From Methanoregula sp. (lineage in GTDB: Archaea > Halobacteriota > Methanomicrobia > Methanomicrobiales > Methanospirillaceae), in assembly GCA_030653335.1 (NCBI GenBank), contig JAURZP010000010.1, positions 1-10,484 of the forward strand: 10,484 nt of DNA, in the 5' to 3' direction. Below, one piece after another: positions 1 through 5,890 of the stretch. The notes under the pieces were generated by a model. That model was given only the letters and a program-made list of their open reading frames with translations, made no database searches and had not been told where the DNA came from. A program made the translations under genes and the position numbers. How positions within the stretch are numbered: position 1 is the first letter of the stretch; each line of letters begins with the position of its first letter.

Positions 1-259
1 CGACCCTGTATGCGGGAGCAGGCAGGTGCGCCTGCAGGCGCTTTGCCCCCTCAATACCCAGCGTCAGCCTGCCGTCCGAAGCCCGGACGGTTGCAAGGCG
101 CATGCCCTCAAACCCAATCTGCCGGATACGCCCGGTAGTCGAATAGATAAACACGCAGCCTTCGGGAAAGAGCCCTGTTCCTGCAAGCCCGCCGAACTGG
201 TGATCAGCGATTGCCTGAACCCGCCGCAGCGAACTGTTCTCCGAGTATTCTGTTGACAC
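1..259 (-). CDS. PUA-domain RNA-binding protein, N-terminal part (cut by window edge)
   Basis: The first 86 residues of a minus-strand gene are visible; the rest lies beyond position 1. The translation holds ADHQFG, TGLFPEG, TGRIRQIGFEG and LGIEGAKRL. This matches the segment that precedes the PUA domain in small archaeal PUA proteins and in archaeosine tRNA transglycosylase-type enzymes (ADYQFG..AGEALFPEG, TGRIR, TLSIEGA). The likely role is RNA binding, perhaps of tRNA or rRNA; no catalytic domain can be seen. The start is taken as GTG at 259-257, because GAGGAG lies about 10 nt upstream and no better start is seen. That start lies inside the 3' end of the recJ-like gene (56-nt overlap), so the two are probably one operon with coupled translation. 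It could instead be part of a larger TgtA/ArcS protein, but the start 19 residues before the ADHQFG motif favours a short stand-alone protein. Confidence 0.7.
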   Translation of the reverse strand, partial: MSTEYSENSSLRRVQAIADHQFGGLAGTGLFPEGCVFIYSTTGRIRQIGFEGMRLATVRASDGRLTLGIEGAKRLQAHLPAPAYRV

Positions 260-1604
260 GAATCACAAACTCCTCTTCTGCTGTTTTTGGGATATACGCG
301 CCCGCCGCGATCTTATGTCCCCCGCCCCCGCCGCCATACTCTGCCGAAGCGCAGTTGAGCGCCTGCTGGAGATCGATACCCAGTTCCACCACACGCTCGG
401 TAGTCCGCATGGATACCTTGGTAAGATTGGTATCTTCGGGAACCTCACACATGATCAGGATAGGTTTTTTGGCATTGAGTTTCGAAAGAGCCATACCAGC
501 CCCGATCCCTACAATGGTATCCGGGTATCGCCCGCCCACATGCAGATACTGGAGATTTTCCAGTTCTTTAACGCCAGTGTCTATGATGAACTCGAGCAGG
601 TTTCTGATGATCGCACGGTGGTTTTTCAACATCTGTTCGGCATCCCGGTACGCAGTGCCGCGATCCCCGCGCAGGATCGCACTACCAATCTGCGGTTTTG
701 CCCAGCGCCCGCAGGCATTGAGCACAGTTGCATACTCCTGTGCATTGCGCAGCGGTGTGCGGGGGGTTTCATCAGGGAACCCATAGGTCTCTGCAAAGAG
801 CCGGTCCACCTTTTCACCGTTTGCGATCAACTGCTCAGCAAGCGCCGAGATGATGATGCGTTTTTCTTCCTGCGAGATCTCTTCCCAGACATACCAGCGT
901 CCGTTTTCCGTCTGCTGCCGGATACCGAGTTTCTTTAATAGCTGGCGGGCGCCATCGGGATTGTTACTGATACCCCGGATAAACGGGTCATCGTTGTAGG
1001 TTAGTGAGAGGTGCACCGGGCGCGTAGCGGTGCCGTAGCAGTTGAGGTCCCGTTTGCGTACCTCTACATTGCCGTGACTCACACCATCTTCTACGATTAT
1101 ATCGCGCGCAGGGCCGACAAGCCCGCACTTCTCCCTAGCCATCATATCGCCCACGTTGCCAACAATTGCGAGTTTGGCAAGATCGGTATTTGCTGAGTCC
1201 AGCTCCTTTGCGATCAGGTACGAAACTCCGGCAGCGCTCATCCTCTCATGTCCGTATGGCAGGCAGTTCACCTGCGTGTATTGTCGCTCGCAGGGTTGGC
1301 TTACGTGGTGATCAACGATAAGCACTTCTTTTTCTGAAAAACCGCGTTCCATAAACAGGTTCTGCTGGCCCGCACCGAGATCAGCAAAAACCTTTAGTGA
1401 ATTATCTGAAGGCACCTGTGGCATGGTCAGGGGTTCGAGTTGCCGGACAAAAACCGATTTTACAAAGATTTCCTGCCGCGAGATTGCCTGAGAGAGGATT
1501 GCTTCGCATGAGATACCGTCAGCGTCGATGTGCGAGATGATGGTAATTTCAGGCGCATCTGCGATCTGCTCTGCGGCTGCTTTCACATCATCGTTAAAAC
1601 CCAT
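204..1604 (-). CDS. RecJ/GAN-like single-stranded DNA exonuclease (DHH-DHHA1 family)
   Basis: Encodes 466 residues. The DHH phosphoesterase motifs appear in order: SHIDADG at 24-30 (metal-binding H25, D27, D29), ADLGAG around 74-79 (D75), VDHH at 97-100, and NVGDM at 150-154 (D153). The C-terminal DHHA1 substrate-binding domain carries the glycine run GGGGGGHKIAAG at 424-435. All expected metal ligands are present, so the enzyme should be an active Mn-dependent 5'-3' exonuclease. In archaea such proteins act in DNA repair or, as GAN, with the GINS complex at the replication fork; some paralogues act on RNA. Sequence alone does not separate these. ATG at 1604 lies 44 nt from the divergent nnr gene. 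No clear Shine-Dalgarno sequence precedes it, so the transcript may be leaderless. The PUA gene overlaps its 3' end. Confidence 0.9.
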   Translation of the reverse strand: MGFNDDVKAAAEQIADAPEITIISHIDADGISCEAILSQAISRQEIFVKSVFVRQLEPLTMPQVPSDNSLKVFADLGAGQQNLFMERGFSEKEVLIVDHHVSQPCERQYTQVNCLPYGHERMSAAGVSYLIAKELDSANTDLAKLAIVGNVGDMMAREKCGLVGPARDIIVEDGVSHGNVEVRKRDLNCYGTATRPVHLSLTYNDDPFIRGISNNPDGARQLLKKLGIRQQTENGRWYVWEEISQEEKRIIISALAEQLIANGEKVDRLFAETYGFPDETPRTPLRNAQEYATVLNACGRWAKPQIGSAILRGDRGTAYRDAEQMLKNHRAIIRNLLEFIIDTGVKELENLQYLHVGGRYPDTIVGIGAGMALSKLNAKKPILIMCEVPEDTNLTKVSMRTTERVVELGIDLQQALNCASAEYGGGGGGHKIAAGAYIPKTAEEEFVIRVNRILGEQFAAAGSGNR

Positions 1605-1648
1605 TGCATAGTATTTAGTGAGGTTCCTACAGATGAATTGTACGGGAA
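1605..1648. promoter_or_regulatory. Compact divergent promoter region between recJ-like gene and nnr
   Basis: Only 44 nt separate the two divergent start codons (56 nt if nnr begins at 1661). A TATA-like stretch, TAGTATTTA near 1609-1617, is suitably placed to drive nnr with a short leader. No convincing box is seen for the recJ-like gene, and neither start has a good Shine-Dalgarno sequence, so leaderless transcripts are plausible. The call rests on position and weak motifs only. Confidence 0.35.
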
Positions 1649-3058
1649 ATGTTGCCGTTTATGATTGATGGGTTTATTGAGGCGGGGTCCATCAGCCCTG
1701 CCCGGATGCGTGCGGTGGACAAAAATGCCATTGCGCTCGGTGTGACAGAGCTCCAGCTGATGGAGAGTGCAGGCAGGGCGCTTGCAGACATGGTTCATGC
1801 AGCCTCGCCCTTACGGGTGCTTGTGCTCTGCGGTAAGGGCAATAATGGCGGGGACGGGATGGTTGCCGCCCGGCACCTCCAGCGCGGTGTGGATACCGAT
1901 GTGTGTTATCTCGATTACGGAAAACGAAGCGCAGGCTGCGAACATCAGCTCAGCGCGCTGAAACATTGCAGGGTTGGACTGTACCCGTTCACATGCCGTG
2001 ATGATCTTGAGGTATTGCACCCCCTGTTTGAAAAGGCGGATCTGATCATTGACGCCATGCTGGGAATCGGTGCTTTAAGCGAAGTGACAGAGCCGTTAAA
2101 GTCCTGCGTGAAGATGGCAAATGCATCGCGGGCAAAGATTATCGCAGCTGATGTGCCAACTCCGGGCATGCGGGCGGATCGTATCTGCGCTTTCCACCGG
2201 GCAAAGTGTGAAGGTTCAACGGTGGTAGATATTGGCATCCCAATCGAAGCTGAGTGCTGTGTTGGTCCCGGCGATCTCACCCTTATTCAGCCACGCCAGA
2301 GTAAGGTGCACAAAGGGATCGGCGGTGAAGTGCTGGTCATCGGCGGCGGGCCTTACCAGGGGGCTCCCTACCTTGCCGGGCTTGGAGCATTACGGGCGGG
2401 TGCTGATATTGTGCGGATTGCATCGCCGGTCTTTGAACCGGTGCCGGATCTGATTTATGAGCGTCTTGAAGGAAAGATAATAGGTGCGGAACATATCGAG
2501 CGTCTTATCGCCCTTTCAGAGCGGGCAGATGTCGTTGTCTGCGGCAACGGGCTCGGGACTGAAAGCCATGCCGTGGTAACCGCCATTGCCCCGCACTGCA
2601 AACGTGCAGTCTTTGATGCTGATGCCCTCCGGCTCCCGCTCCCGGCTGCACAGGAAGAGACGATCTATACCCCGCATGCTGGTGAATTTACCCGTATTAC
2701 CGGAAAGACCCTGCCTGTCGATACAATCGGGCGTGCCAATATTGCCCGGAGTGCAGGCATCAGCGGCACTGTCTTGCTCAAGGGTCACATCGATGTGATC
2801 ACTGATGGCATGCGGGTACGGTTCAACCGGACCGGTGACCCTGCGATGACGGTCGGAGGCACGGGCGATGTGCTTGCAGGAGTTGCAGGCGCTCTGCTCT
2901 GTCACCTGCCCGCGTTCGATGCCGCCTGTATTGCCGCGTACGTGAATGGCAGGGCCGGAGAACGTGTAGCATCGGAACGCGGGGGCGGTATTCTGGCATC
3001 GGATCTCGTGGACAAAATTCCGGAAGAATTATTCAGAAATAAAATGCAGGCAGAGTGA
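1649..3058 (+). CDS. nnr: Bifunctional NAD(P)H-hydrate epimerase / ADP-dependent NAD(P)H-hydrate dehydratase
   Basis: Encodes 469 residues with two fused repair domains. The N-terminal YjeF_N epimerase domain (about 1-220) has ELQLMESAG and the nucleotide-binding loop GKGNNGGDG at 62-70; it interconverts the R and S forms of hydrated NAD(P)H. The C-terminal ribokinase-like dehydratase domain (about 225-469) has KVHKGIGGEVLVIGG, TPHAGEF and the GGTGDVLAG signature at 403-411 with catalytic D407; it regenerates NAD(P)H using ADP in archaea. Length fits bacterial and archaeal fusions. A second in-frame ATG at 1661 (MIDGFIEAG) is an equally possible start, and neither has a strong Shine-Dalgarno sequence. 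The usual epimerase motif DxPSGxxA is replaced by DVPTPGMRA. moaC follows after 4 nt, so the two genes are probably co-transcribed. Confidence 0.92.
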   Translation: MLPFMIDGFIEAGSISPARMRAVDKNAIALGVTELQLMESAGRALADMVHAASPLRVLVLCGKGNNGGDGMVAARHLQRGVDTDVCYLDYGKRSAGCEHQLSALKHCRVGLYPFTCRDDLEVLHPLFEKADLIIDAMLGIGALSEVTEPLKSCVKMANASRAKIIAADVPTPGMRADRICAFHRAKCEGSTVVDIGIPIEAECCVGPGDLTLIQPRQSKVHKGIGGEVLVIGGGPYQGAPYLAGLGALRAGADIVRIASPVFEPVPDLIYERLEGKIIGAEHIERLIALSERADVVVCGNGLGTESHAVVTAIAPHCKRAVFDADALRLPLPAAQEETIYTPHAGEFTRITGKTLPVDTIGRANIARSAGISGTVLLKGHIDVITDGMRVRFNRTGDPAMTVGGTGDVLAGVAGALLCHLPAFDAACIAAYVNGRAGERVASERGGGILASDLVDKIPEELFRNKMQAE

Positions 3059-3062
3059 GTTC

Positions 3063-3530
3063 ATGGTCGAGTTTACCCATATTCAGGATGACAAGGCACA
3101 GATGGTAGATATCAGCGGCAAGGGAGATGTGGTGCGAGAAGCTGTGGCTGCAGGGAAAATTTACCTGCGGCCGACCACACTCGCCGCGATACGAGGAGGA
3201 ACGGTTGTGAAAGGCAATGTGCTCGCTACTGCCCGGGTTGCTGCAACGCTCTCGGTAAAGAACACGCCTAACCTGATCCCGATGTGCCATTCCATTCCCA
3301 TCAGTGCGATTAGCGTGGATTTTTCGGACGGGGAAGGTTACATTGAGGCCAGTGTGCGGGTGAAGTCAGCCGGAAAGACTGGTGTTGAAATGGAGGCGTT
3401 GACAGGAGTTTCTGTTGCCCTTCTCACGATCTGGGACATGGTGAAGTCTGCCGAGAAGGATGCGGATGGGCAGTACCCTGTGACGCGGATTGAGGGGATA
3501 CGGGTGGTTGAGAAGAGGAAGGGGAAGTGA
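3063..3530 (+). CDS. moaC: Cyclic pyranopterin monophosphate synthase MoaC
   Basis: Encodes 155 residues, the usual MoaC length. With MoaA it turns GTP into cyclic pyranopterin monophosphate, the first intermediate of molybdopterin, needed in methanogens for formylmethanofuran and formate dehydrogenases. Visible signatures are VDISGKGDVVREA near the N-terminus, K50 in VKGNVLATARVA (equivalent to E. coli K51), PMCHSIPI at 73-80, GKTGVEMEALTGVS at 104-117, and D125 and K128 in WDMVK (equivalent to E. coli D128 and K131). All known catalytic residues are therefore present. It begins 4 nt after the nnr stop codon and has no Shine-Dalgarno of its own, which suggests coupled translation. A T-run and a perfect palindrome follow at once and probably end the operon. 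Confidence 0.96.
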   Translation: MVEFTHIQDDKAQMVDISGKGDVVREAVAAGKIYLRPTTLAAIRGGTVVKGNVLATARVAATLSVKNTPNLIPMCHSIPISAISVDFSDGEGYIEASVRVKSAGKTGVEMEALTGVSVALLTIWDMVKSAEKDADGQYPVTRIEGIRVVEKRKGK

Positions 3531-3537
3531 CGATCCA

Positions 3538-3561
3538 TTTTTTGATATTTTAAAATATCAA
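3538..3561 (+). terminator. T-run plus 20-bp perfect palindrome after moaC
   Basis: Six T residues (3538-3543) lie 7 nt after the moaC stop. They run into TTGATATTTTAAAATATCAA (3542-3561), a perfect palindrome that includes a second T-run. Archaeal transcription ends on T-runs, so this is a likely terminator for nnr-moaC. The AT-only centre and perfect symmetry would also suit a dimeric repressor site. Confidence 0.55.
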
Positions 3562-3580
3562 GTGTTCATCTCGGTATCTG

Positions 3581-3606
3581 ATGGGGGTTGATACCCCCAT
3601 ACCCCC
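3581..3606. repeat. Inverted and direct repeat of ATGGGGGT / ATACCCCC
   Basis: ATGGGGGT (3581-3588), a TGAT loop and ACCCCCAT (3593-3600) form a perfect 8-bp stem. The unit ATACCCCC is also repeated in tandem at 3591-3598 and 3599-3606. This is the left part of a GC-rich structured block lying outside any convincing gene. It may be a dispersed intergenic repeat, but only one copy is visible here. Confidence 0.5.
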
Positions 3607-3620
3607 GCTAACGATTGTTG

Positions 3621-3652
3621 CCGCCGTCCCCGAAGGGGCGCCCCCGCGGCGG
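3621..3652. repeat. Nested GC-rich hairpin
   Basis: CCGCCG at 3621-3626 pairs with CGGCGG at 3647-3652. Inside it CCCC (3628-3631) and GGGG (3635-3638) form a small stem closed by a GAA loop. Together with the repeat at 3581-3606 this makes a compact folded element of about 70 nt. From here to 3803 I see no convincing gene; there are T-runs at about 3677-3683 and 3797-3805. Confidence 0.45.
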
Positions 3653-3803
3653 TTCAGGGTCCGGTTATCACCTTGACTTTTTTTCCATCGAGGTCCCGAC
3701 AAAACAACAGAGCGATCCTTTCGGGGGGTGAGGAGGCTCTTGGATTCTGTATCATAGATAATGCGATGTGCTAATGACCCCTAACCATGCGGAATCTTTT
3801 TTT

Positions 3804-3989
3804 TTAGGTACTTCGCAGGGTATCAACAAAGTCTGCACTATCCACATCATAACCCCAGGCTCCGCGGAGTGAGGCGATTGGTTTTTTCTCGATAATTTTT
3901 ATGAAAACCTCATCACCGGTTTTTTTTGGGATTTCCCTCTCAAGTTCGAGGTGAAAGTCATCGATGACTTTTGCTTTTATTGTTGTCAA
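3804..3989 (-). CDS. Small antitoxin-like protein, orphan
   Basis: Encodes 61 residues. The N-terminal half (IKAKVIDDFHLEL followed by a 'polar-GDEV-hydrophobic' strand pattern) and the tail SLRGAWGYD..SADFVDTLR resemble short antitoxins that sit upstream of VapC-type PIN toxins; the LRGAWG..D..DFV tail is the most telling part. Such antitoxins bind the toxin and the operon's own promoter. The only usable start is TTG at 3989-3987, because an in-frame TGA lies directly upstream; no strong Shine-Dalgarno is seen. No PIN-domain gene follows on the minus strand, so the partner toxin is absent or lost. Nine A residues directly after ACC-T of the stop region (minus sense) leave open a shortened C-terminus caused by slippage. 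It could be a decaying gene. Confidence 0.55.
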   Translation of the reverse strand: MTTIKAKVIDDFHLELEREIPKKTGDEVFIKIIEKKPIASLRGAWGYDVDSADFVDTLRST

Positions 3990-4076
3990 TCAGGGTACCG
4001 TGCACTACGTATCACGCCCGTAACCATTAAGGTTTGTACGAACCGACCAGGTTAACGAATCATCTGTGGCGCACAG

Positions 4077-4124
4077 GTTTAATTTTTTTAAAAGCACAAA
4101 TGATAGATTCAGACCAAAAAGGAG
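4077..4124 (+). promoter_or_regulatory. Putative promoter and Shine-Dalgarno of the antitoxin gene
   Basis: GGTTTAATTTTTTTAAAAG (4077-4095 region) is AT-rich and partly symmetric, in a good position for a TATA box with transcription starting near 4115. AAGGAG ends at 4124, 9 nt before ATG at 4134, which is why that start is preferred over the ATG at 4128. Confidence 0.4.
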
Positions 4125-4133
4125 AATATGACG

Positions 4134-4409
4134 ATGGCAAAGAAAACCACTCCTCTTACCGAGAAAGTACTCGTTTCGATGGATACCAAACAAGCCCTGA
4201 TATCCATCATGGAGCCGGGGGAACGGTACTCTGACGTGATCCGTCGGGTGTTGCAGAACCCGAAGCGTCATGATCTCATTGCACAGACGGACAAGATTGC
4301 CGAGGAAGGAGAATTCGTTCCGCTCGAAAGCGATCCCGAATACGAAGACCTGAAAAAAGAGATACGCCGTCAGAATAAACTTCGAAAAGCGAGCACTAAA
4401 GTACGCTAA
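4134..4409 (+). CDS. Type II antitoxin, ribbon-helix-helix / VapB-like
   Basis: Encodes 91 residues from ATG 4134 (93 from ATG 4128, which sits only 3 nt after GGAG). The N-terminal part KVLVSMDTKQALISIMEPGERYSDVIRRVLQ fits a short beta strand followed by helices; PGE.YSDVIRR is the hallmark of archaeal VapB/RHH-like antitoxins. The acidic middle (EEGEFVPLESDPEYEDLKKE) is typical of the toxin-neutralising segment, and the tail is basic. It would bind and silence its partner toxin and repress its own promoter. The next reading frame overlaps its 3' end and encodes a RelE-like toxin that lacks a normal start and its C-terminal half, so the pair is probably no longer a working module. An independent regulatory role is possible. 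Confidence 0.7.
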   Translation: MAKKTTPLTEKVLVSMDTKQALISIMEPGERYSDVIRRVLQNPKRHDLIAQTDKIAEEGEFVPLESDPEYEDLKKEIRRQNKLRKASTKVR

Positions 4410-4554
4410 CGGTCTGCCAGACATGGATTGCAGGATCGTCAAGCAGCATCTGCTGAAACTTGAAGATCCATATCCTGCTCCGGATGTGAAGGGTGTCCTT
4501 TCGAGCGATAAGCCATTGCCGCAGTTCTTTAATATCCATCCACCCTATCTATAA
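4354..4554 (+). pseudogene. Degenerate RelE/ParE-like toxin overlapping the antitoxin gene
   Basis: This frame opens after a TGA at 4351-4353 and reads FEKRALKYANGLPDMDCRI then VKQHLLKLEDPYPAPDVKG. That is a convincing N-terminal half of a RelE/ParE-family toxin (xFxKxALKxxxxLP..., then helix, ...LEDPYP..DVK). There is no ATG, GTG or TTG before the internal ATG at 4423, so the normal start is missing. After the DVK motif the sequence no longer fits the family: the beta strands usually spelled like YRLxxGxYRxxY are absent and a TAA comes at 4552. Overlap with the antitoxin 3' end (4354-4409) is the usual arrangement of such pairs. I read it as an inactivated mRNA-interferase or gyrase-poison-type toxin. 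A 43-residue product from ATG 4423 is possible but unlikely to be toxic. Confidence 0.55.
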
Positions 4555-4622
4555 AGGCATACGGGATGCGTCCCGTTGAAAGGAATGTAGCTCAGCAATG
4601 AGCCGAACCTTAGGTGATCACC
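4545..4622 (+). promoter_or_regulatory. Promoter and hairpin-rich leader of the rpl15e superoperon
   Basis: CTATCTATAAAGG (4545-4557) is a good archaeal TATA box, predicting a start near 4575-4580. ACGGGA-TGCG-TCCCGT (4561-4576) forms a perfect 6-bp inverted repeat at that site. GCTCA-GCAA-TGAGC (4590-4603) forms a second small stem in the leader. GGTGATCACC (4613-4622) is a perfect palindrome whose first half, GGTGATC, is a strong match to the 16S rRNA 3' end and serves as the Shine-Dalgarno sequence, 3 nt before ATG at 4623. The symmetric elements suggest control of initiation or translation, but this is inference. Confidence 0.5.
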
Positions 4623-5213
4623 ATGGTAAAATCGATGTACGCCTTCGTAAGGGAGGCATGGAAAGTACCCGCAAAGAGTGGAGTTAAAGAACTCCTCTGG
4701 AACCGCATGCAGGAATGGCGCCGTGAAGGCAGCGTTGTCCGCGTCGAACGCCCGACCCGAATCGACCGTGCACGCACGCTCGGCTACAAGGCCAAGCAGG
4801 GCATTGCCGTCTGCCGTGTCCAGGTCCGCCGCGGTGGCCGCAGAGTATCAAGGTATGTCCGTGCACGCCGCACAGCAGCGATGGGCAAGAACAGCAAGAC
4901 GATGGGAAAGAGCATCCAGCGTATTGCAGAAGAGCGCGCGTCCAAAAAATTCCCCAATATGGAAGTGCTCAACTCCTACTGGGTTGGACAGGACGGGAAG
5001 CTCAAATACTACGAAGTCATCATGGTTGACGGACACCACCCCTCGATCCGTGCCGACAAGAACCTTGCATGGATGGCAAACGCCACCCACCGTGGTCGTG
5101 CAGAGCGCGGAAAGACCTCAGCAGGTCGCAAGGGTCGCGGTATGAGAGAGAAGGGTATCGGAACCGAAAAGACCCGCCCGAGCATCCGTTCCCACGCGAA
5201 CCAGGGCAAATAA
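4623..5213 (+). CDS. rpl15e: Large ribosomal subunit protein L15e
   Basis: Encodes 196 residues, the family length. The start MVKSMYAFVREAW matches the conserved L15e N-terminus (MxKSMYxxIREAW), and GGTGATC just upstream supports ATG at 4623 rather than the in-frame GTG at 4614. Other signatures are RPTRIDRARTLGYKAKQG, VRRGGRR, IAEERASKKFPNMEVLNSYW (central) and a very basic tail rich in R, K and G that threads into 23S rRNA. L15e is a universal archaeal/eukaryotic component of the large subunit with no bacterial equivalent. It opens the superoperon. Only 32 nt lie before rnp3, including TTTTT at 5224-5228, which could lower transcription of the downstream genes relative to this abundant ribosomal protein. 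Confidence 0.97.
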   Translation: MVKSMYAFVREAWKVPAKSGVKELLWNRMQEWRREGSVVRVERPTRIDRARTLGYKAKQGIAVCRVQVRRGGRRVSRYVRARRTAAMGKNSKTMGKSIQRIAEERASKKFPNMEVLNSYWVGQDGKLKYYEVIMVDGHHPSIRADKNLAWMANATHRGRAERGKTSAGRKGRGMREKGIGTEKTRPSIRSHANQGK

Positions 5214-5245
5214 TCTTATCCTCTTTTTACGCAAAAGGTATCTTC

Positions 5246-5890
5246 ATGAAGATCACCGATGCCGCTGTATACCCGTATCCTCTCGGAGATGCATCAATTC
5301 GCAGGCTCGCGCTCGAAGCCGCTGCGCTCGGATTTGACAGCATTGTCGCTGCCGATACACCTTCCGGCACGTATGGGGGAGTTGAGGTTCGTTCGGGGCT
5401 GATGATACGGGATGTCCCACTCAAAGATGTCATCTCTTCAGTGAAACGCTCGAAGGATTCAGGAAAGGTCATCTCGGTCAATGCGGCAAATAACAATTTC
5501 AACCGAGCCGTGATCGGACTCAAAGGTGTACACATCCTGCGCGGCATCCAGTCAGCGGACAAACTCGCGTTCGATCATGTGGCAGCAAAGATGGCAGCCG
5601 ATAACCGGGTAGCGGTGGATATCGATCTCTCCCCAATCATCATGGGACGGAGTGTCGCACGACAACGCGCGATTCACCGGTATATGGATATCATGGTGCT
5701 CGAACAGCGTTTTGAGTTCCCGATCACGTTGTCTTCGCATGCCCGCTCTCTTCTTGACATGCGCAATGTCCGGGACATTGCCGGGATCTGCAGTCTTATT
5801 GGCATGGATGTACCGGATGTTGAACGTGCGCTTGCCGGTGTCGGGACCGTTCTGACTGCTCCAAAACAGGCCGTGACGGTGATCGCATGA
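5246..5890 (+). CDS. rnp3: Ribonuclease P protein component 3 (Rpp30)
   Basis: Encodes 214 residues from ATG 5246. The start MKITDAAVYPYP and the following LEAAALGFDSIVAAD..GTYGGVEVRSG pattern fit the PHP-like TIM-barrel of archaeal Rpp30. Also present are the central VNAANNNFNRAVI and HILRGI segments, then VAVDIDLSPI, and near the C-terminus ITLSSHARSLLDMRNVRDI. Rpp30 pairs with Pop5 to activate the catalytic domain of the RNase P RNA, which removes 5' leaders from pre-tRNAs. The frame is open further upstream to 5069 inside rpl15e, but that part is a shadow and does not resemble the family. The stop overlaps the ATG of rnp2 (ATGA), as expected for partners made in equal amounts. The Shine-Dalgarno is weak (AAAGGTATC). 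Confidence 0.93.
   Translation: MKITDAAVYPYPLGDASIRRLALEAAALGFDSIVAADTPSGTYGGVEVRSGLMIRDVPLKDVISSVKRSKDSGKVISVNAANNNFNRAVIGLKGVHILRGIQSADKLAFDHVAAKMAADNRVAVDIDLSPIIMGRSVARQRAIHRYMDIMVLEQRFEFPITLSSHARSLLDMRNVRDIAGICSLIGMDVPDVERALAGVGTVLTAPKQAVTVIA

Noticed and set aside
299..335. C-rich repeated stretch (CCCCCGCCCCCGCC) that could look like a repeat element.
   Set aside because: It encodes the glycine run of the DHHA1 motif on the minus strand.
315..938. Long open frame on the plus strand opposite the recJ-like gene (about 207 residues).
   Set aside because: It mirrors the codon structure of a clear DHH nuclease gene and shows no protein family pattern.
3654..3755. 33-residue minus-strand frame starting at ATG 3755 and containing ERIALLFCRDLDGKKVKVI.
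   Set aside because: No Shine-Dalgarno or promoter is visible, no family is recognised, and it runs into the repeat block. Too weak to call a gene.
4005..4442. Minus-strand open frame of about 145 residues across the antitoxin gene.
   Set aside because: The plus-strand antitoxin has a Shine-Dalgarno and a recognisable family pattern; the minus frame has neither.
4583..4612. tRNA-like string GTAGCTCAGCAATGAGC in the rpl15e leader, resembling a tRNA D-arm.
   Set aside because: The D-loop would have only 4 nt, and no anticodon or T-arm follows before the L15e start. It is kept only as a hairpin.
5069..5245. Upstream in-frame extension of rnp3 inside rpl15e.
   Set aside because: The basic, Gly/Arg-rich translation is a frame-shifted copy of the L15e tail; Rpp30 homology begins at ATG 5246.
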